Assembly: GCA_002049455.2 (NCBI GenBank)
Contig: KV918783.1
Coordinates: 372,001 to 436,000, forward strand
DNA: 64,000 nt
Source: Porphyra umbilicalis
Lineage: Eukaryota; Rhodophyta; Bangiophyceae; Bangiales; Bangiaceae
Direction of reading: 5' to 3'
Under the pieces are notes generated by a model. It made no database searches. It was not told the origin of the DNA and worked only from the letters and a program-made list of their open reading frames with translations. A program made the translations under genes and the position numbers. Positions 59,843-64,000 of the stretch are shown here, in pieces. Numbering within the stretch: the stretch's first letter is position 1; each line of letters begins with the position of its first letter.

Positions 59843-61402
59843 ATGGACGACCAGGCGCAAGAAGGCCCTTCCCCCAGACCGTCCCTCATTGCTACTCTTT
59901 TGACCGCCGCCGCCCTGATCCCGCAGGCGTCGGCTGTGCTCTCGGCGCGACCTGGGACAGCGGAGGCGGTCAACGCGGCGGCAAGAGCTGCCCTGGACGC
60001 CGTTCGCCAAGCAGTACAAGGGAGCCCCCTTTTCCCAGCTCTACCCGCACCACCAGCTTCCGGGGCGCCTGGGGTTGCTGCTCTAGGCGCCCCACGTGGG
60101 GCGCCTGAGGTTGCTGCTCCAGGCGCCCCACGCGGGGCGCCTGGGATTGCTGCTCCCGGCGCCCCACGTGGCGAGCGACCGAGGAGGGCAAGTTTGACCA
60201 TCCAGCAGGAGCAGCTGCTCATCACTCCAGTCGACGACAAGGTCCCGCGCGACGTGCTGGCGCAGAGGTATGGCATCTCCAAGAGGACCATCCATAGCGT
60301 GTCTGCGCGGCGGCGTGAGGTGTGGGCCGCCGCAGCTGCAGGAGCCCCCTCGTTTGCGCGCTGCGTCCAGCCATGCCGCTTCCCACTGGTAAACTCCCTC
60401 CTTTTTGAATGGTTTTTGCGTATTCGGACCATGGGGCGCAAGACGATGCCCCTCTCTCGGCTGGCCTTATCCGTCAAGGCCCGCGAGCTGGCGCAGCGCC
60501 ACTACCCTGGCCAGGACTTCTCAGCGTCGAACGGGTTTATCGACCGCTGGGCGAGGCGCCACGGAGTTCGGAGCATCCATCTCCACGGCTCCGGTGGCGG
60601 CGTGGACATTGTGGAAGGGGAAACAAGCATGGCAGAACTACGGGCAAAAATGGTTGGGCTTGACCCAGACTGCATCCTCAACATGGACGAGGCGGCGCTA
60701 TTATACCAACTGGCGCCAACCCGCTCGTACGTGATGGATTGTGATGCTCGGGAGACGCGCGGCACTGCTATGCAGACGGCGAAGGCACGCATCACGCTCA
60801 TCGTTTGCATCAACGCAACGGGCACCTTTAAGTCCATCTCCGCGATTGGGAAGGCGGCCGAGCCGGTTCGCTTTCGTGGGGTGCAACAACTTCCCTTAAG
60901 GTACTACAGTCAAAAGAATGCGTGGATGGACTCCACGGTGTACGCCAAGTGGCTGGTCGACCTCAGTGCGGATTGGGCGGCCTTCACGGCGCAGCGCGGC
61001 ATTTTGGTCATAGACAACGCGTCTGGCCACGACTCGTCGAAAACGAGTGACCGACTGGACATCGAGTGGCTGCCGCCCAATACCACGGCGCTTTTTCAAC
61101 CGGCAGACCAAGGCGCCATCAACGCGGTTAAGTCAACATACAAGCGCGGCATGATGCGGGAGATGCTGGGGACGTTTGACCAGCAATTTGAGGAGCCCCC
61201 CCCGAACGGGACGCCCGGCGGAGGAGGGACGCTCGGGCGAGGCCCGGGTCCCTTGGGGTGGCGGATGGGCGAGCACCGCACGTGCTGGACGCCATGCGCC
61301 ACGTTAAGGAGGCTTTTTCTGGCCTGTCCGCCACTGCCATCATGCGCTGCTGGCTACGCGCCAAGTGCACCCCCCCTGACGTCTCGCGACTCATCCAGCT
61401 GA
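59843..61402 (+). CDS. pogo/Tigger-type transposase (DDE_1), frameshifted near its end
   Basis: From the ATG at 59843 (MDDQAQEGPSP). Residues 1-60 are Ala-rich helical; 73-110 hold GAPRGAPEVAAPGAPRGAPG repeats. A psq-type HTH follows (LTIQQEQLL...GISKRTIHSV, 118-152), then a CENP-B/Tc5-like HTH (183-243, PLSRLALSVKARELAQ...NGFIDRWARRHGV) and a DDE_1 core with D282 in ILNMDEAALL, D391 in ILVIDNASGH and D422 in QPADQGAINAVK. All three catalytic aspartates are present. After EMLGTFDQQFEE the frame crosses a C8 run (61196-61203) and turns to Gly/Pro/Arg; the true C terminus is in the next frame. An earlier Met in this frame (59576) lacks protein-like sequence. Confidence 0.85.
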   Translation: MDDQAQEGPSPRPSLIATLLTAAALIPQASAVLSARPGTAEAVNAAARAALDAVRQAVQGSPLFPALPAPPASGAPGVAALGAPRGAPEVAAPGAPRGAPGIAAPGAPRGERPRRASLTIQQEQLLITPVDDKVPRDVLAQRYGISKRTIHSVSARRREVWAAAAAGAPSFARCVQPCRFPLVNSLLFEWFLRIRTMGRKTMPLSRLALSVKARELAQRHYPGQDFSASNGFIDRWARRHGVRSIHLHGSGGGVDIVEGETSMAELRAKMVGLDPDCILNMDEAALLYQLAPTRSYVMDCDARETRGTAMQTAKARITLIVCINATGTFKSISAIGKAAEPVRFRGVQQLPLRYYSQKNAWMDSTVYAKWLVDLSADWAAFTAQRGILVIDNASGHDSSKTSDRLDIEWLPPNTTALFQPADQGAINAVKSTYKRGMMREMLGTFDQQFEEPPPNGTPGGGGTLGRGPGPLGWRMGEHRTCWTPCATLRRLFLACPPLPSCAAGYAPSAPPLTSRDSSS

Positions 61403-61749
61403 GGCTGGACCAGGCGGTGGCGGCTGCCCGGGAGCCCCCCCCGACAGACGATGCGCAGGCCATAGTTGCATTGCTGCGCAGCGCGAGGAGCCTGGGCCCG
61501 GTCGGCGGTCAGCATGTTGGCGAGGGCGCCAACCGCGCGCATGAGGGCTTCATTCCTGGCAGCCATCCTCGTGCGCTGTCAGTCATTGAGGTGTGGCTTG
61601 GGGATGAAGATAGCGCAGACTCCATTATGTCTATTGTGGACACAGAAATAAACCGACCCCTGGCCAGACGGACCATCACGCCGTGGCCGCATCCCCAACT
61701 CCCGGATGCCTTCTGTTTAATATTGCCCGCGAGAAGAAAAAAAGCATAA
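61198..61749 (+). CDS. displaced C terminus of the pogo-type transposase
   Basis: In the frame one base off, sequence resumes as VLDAMRHVKEAFSGLSATAI and MRCWLRAKCTPPD, the usual region after the third aspartate in pogo-type transposases (D.......W..V...TI..C). It continues to a natural end at 61749. A one-base length error or indel in the C8 run at 61196-61203 would join the two, giving a protein of about 635 residues. Confidence 0.65.
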   Translation, partial: PPERDARRRRDARARPGSLGVADGRAPHVLDAMRHVKEAFSGLSATAIMRCWLRAKCTPPDVSRLIQLRLDQAVAAAREPPPTDDAQAIVALLRSARSLGPVGGQHVGEGANRAHEGFIPGSHPRALSVIEVWLGDEDSADSIMSIVDTEINRPLARRTITPWPHPQLPDAFCLILPARRKKA

Positions 61750-61782
61750 TGGCCACAGAAGGCAAGCCATGTTTGTCTCAAT

Positions 61783-62335
61783 ATGGCATGGGGGGGGGTT
61801 GGGGCGCGGGGGGATGGGGGGCGGGGCGCCCTGCAGCATTCCGCGGCGGCTCGCGGCGGCTCAGAGGGGGGGGGGGCGGGGGACGGGGGGATGAGGGGGG
61901 GTTCAATGCCCCCGTCAATTTGATGCGGGGGGGGGGGGGGGGGGGGGCGGGGTGGATGGGCAGAGCGGGGCGCTGAAGTGGGCGGGGGGGCTGGGGGCAG
62001 GCTGCCCAGTGGCACCCGCCGCGGCGACTTGGCTGGGGGGGTGGCCCTCGGGGACAGAATCTGGGGCGGCGACCCGCAAGGTCTGGCGCATCGAGCCCAG
62101 TGATGCCAATGATGGATGACCAAATTTGGTCGGGTCCTACGCAAGTGCTGGGGGGGGCGAGTCGGGGGGGCTGGCGAGGTAGGGGGGGGGGGGTTCGTTG
62201 AGCGGGGGCGGGTCGGGTTGGCGGGGGGCGCGTTGGGGGGGGGGGGGGTGTGGCGGGCGGGGCGGGGGGGGGGAGGGGGAGGGGGTGGGATAGGGGGGGG
62301 GAGGCTGGGGCGGGCGGGGGTTAGCGGCGTGCCGT
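61783..62335 (+). repeat. G-tract block with quadruplex potential
   Basis: The plus strand holds many G runs of 5-18 bases (for example 61926-61945 and 62223-62240) with short spacers. It follows the transposase stop directly and may be the 3' part of the pogo element. No coding meaning: the apparent Gly-rich ORFs are composition effects. Confidence 0.8.
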
Positions 62336-64000
62336 CCGATGGCACCCGCCGCGGTGACTCGGGGTGAGGAAGGGAGCGGGTGCCACCCGTAAGATCCAGC
62401 GCGTGGCCCCCGCGAGGAGAATGACGGGTGACTGAACCGAGTCGGGACCCGGTCCAGTGTCGGTCGGCAGATGGCGCCGGCCTCTCTCCACGGCTGCGGT
62501 TGGGTGGGTCCAGCATGCATCGTTGCGTGGCGATTGCATATTTACCGTCAAGTGCTTTGTCGTGATCCAGCCAGACTGTCCCCAGAACACCGCCAGCCTG
62601 TCTCCTCCAACCTATTTACGTGGGCCAAGATCCGTTTGGCAATATGGCCCCGGACACTTTTAGGAGGGCCACCTCTTTGGTCTACCCTGGGGCAAGTGAG
62701 GGGTCGCACTGTATGTCCCGTGTCACGTCAAAATAGTTGGTGCTAGCTGACGTGTGTGCGCATTCTAATAATGTGATTCGGGCAAAATCATGTGCCAGTG
62801 CTTCCGCTGTGTGGCGTGAGCATAACATCCGATTCATTGCGGTTGGAAAGGGATTACCTTCGTCGTGCAGCGTACTTGGACTCATGGAATTGCACGCTTC
62901 CTAGAAACAGCGTTACGGATCAGGCGCACATAGCTTGACGGTCTGGAAAGGCTCTGCAGCATGAGAAAGATTCAGTGGAGATGCCGATCTCTCCCTAAAA
63001 GTCCTACGCTGGTCTCCAGATCGCCCATCAGATCGGTTCCGTACAAAAGAAGATGAGAAAGAACCGCAATTGTCTTGATTCGGGATGCAGACGTCTCGCA
63101 ACCGTTCAGCCGAAGCACCCTGCCGGCTTACCCGACGTCGAGCGCACAATTGTGGCAAAGAACGTAGTGTGCCATGACCGTCGGCCAATCCAGCATTGCT
63201 TCTTTCATTCGTGATGCACTTTGCGTCCTCGACGTCTGCAACCGCCACTCCTCCGATATCCGTAAAATGAAATTCGGCTTTCCGCTGCGCGTCGCACTTC
63301 CCATAAGTGGCCCGCTCTGTGTGCTTAGGGGGTTATAACCTCCGTCGGGTGGGTTTGTTGCACATTCCAGTCTCTGCGTGAGCCCAAAGCAGATCAACAG
63401 TCGTCTTTCACACGGTGGAGAGATTGAATAGTCCGGCTATCAATGCGCCAAATTCAATGATCATAACTAGCTCGCCTTGGTCACTAATCGTGAACAGAAC
63501 ACAACCACCGGGCCTGCGGTAAAACGAATCTCTTATAAGCGATTTCTGATGCTGACTTGGTTTTCAGATCGAGAATCATGTTGGCATGGCCGTGGAAGGC
63601 GTGCCCGTCAGAACAGGATTTCCTGCGCATTGAAAATCCGCCATTCCAGCGCATAAGGCACGACATGTTTAAGAAGCCCATACGCTTTTGTTCTAGATCG
63701 CCTGCAGTTCCCCCGAAATGCGCGATTCCAACCCTGCTAAAGATCTGTAGCTGTAGGGGCACTTGATAGAGAAGAGGGAGGCACAAGGACAGCTGCAGGC
63801 GGAGGATGCGCTCCAATACTGCAGCTACCTCGCAAGAGAGCATCAGGAAACTGTACTCGCGGCCTCCATCGCAGAAGATGCTAACAGACTTTTAGATCCA
63901 AACAATTGCCCCGGAAATTGCAATTCAACAGGATGCTCCGCATGTTTGTTACGTGTCCGGCACGGCCGGATGCTGATCCGCTGCCGGCGCGCTCCCATGG
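62336..64000. other. no gene recognised
   Basis: Ordinary-composition DNA. ORFs of 60-120 codons occur on both strands (largest 63484-63843 minus) without motifs or convincing composition. I see no RNA gene, terminal repeat or known domain. Confidence 0.45.

Noticed and set aside
1-64000. tRNA genes
   Set aside because: No segment with both A-box and B-box (GGTTCGAATCC-like) in a cloverleaf context was found by eye. GGTTCGCA motifs belong to the Harbinger subterminal region.

Overview
This is nuclear DNA of a GC-rich eukaryote, most likely a bangiophycean red alga (Porphyra/Pyropia type). The best clue is a decayed rDNA segment at 57.0-59.06 kb. It carries a group I intron exactly at SSU position 1506, a site long known to be occupied in nuclear rDNA of Bangiales, and a second group I intron in the LSU at about L1949. 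Very high GC, almost no visible spliceosomal introns and many transposons fit that placement. The organism assignment is an inference; no plastid or mitochondrial DNA and no ordinary housekeeping gene is recognised.

Layout. 1-1.9 kb: GC-rich low complexity. 1.9-2.55 kb (minus): a small multi-pass membrane protein. 3.0-5.1 kb: a 62-bp palindrome beside a long foldback (arms about 850 bp), whose loop is a copy of the 5' flank of the next gene. 5.2-6.35 kb: a secreted protein with a Pro-Lys-Pro-Thr linker and a Cys-rich tail, behind a TATA box. 7.1-9.5 kb: two simple-sequence blocks between short inverted repeats.

9.54-26.52 kb: a PIF/Harbinger DNA transposon of about 17 kb with terminal inverted repeats, subterminal TGCGAACC motifs, a DDE transposase (plus) and a convergent Myb/SANT-like protein (minus). 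A complete Ty1/copia retrotransposon (14.17-19.83 kb, 1443-aa polyprotein, two near-identical LTRs, 5-bp target duplication) sits in the Ala/Gly-repeat tail of the transposase. A 220-bp element sits inside the right terminal repeat. The whole element is strewn with the palindrome GCGGCCGC.

28.4-32.7 kb: a KDZ-like (CxC/SWIM cysteine cluster) transposase gene broken in three places. 33.5-34.3 kb: a 3' fragment of a second transposon whose longer, decayed copy lies at 50.7-53.4 kb. 35.2-35.8 kb: an hAT-like fragment. 36.6-41.3 kb (minus): a gypsy element (gag, protease, RT, RNase H, part of integrase) truncated in its integrase. 42-50 kb: mostly GC-rich or purine-rich sequence with an LRR-like fragment. 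53.6-54.4 kb: an unknown ORF split at a poly-T run. 54.4-55.7 kb (minus): remains of a second Harbinger-like transposase. 56.3-56.8 kb: a piggyBac-type zinc-ribbon tail. 57.0-59.06 kb: the rDNA remnant. 59.8-61.75 kb: a pogo/Tigger transposase, frameshifted at a C8 run. 61.8-62.35 kb: G-tract DNA. 62.35-64 kb: nothing recognised.

Almost every recognisable gene therefore belongs to a mobile element. The copia polyprotein is the only fully open element. The rest are nested, interrupted or truncated, so the window looks like a heterochromatin-like transposon graveyard with two or three host-type genes (1.9, 5.4 and perhaps 53.6 kb).
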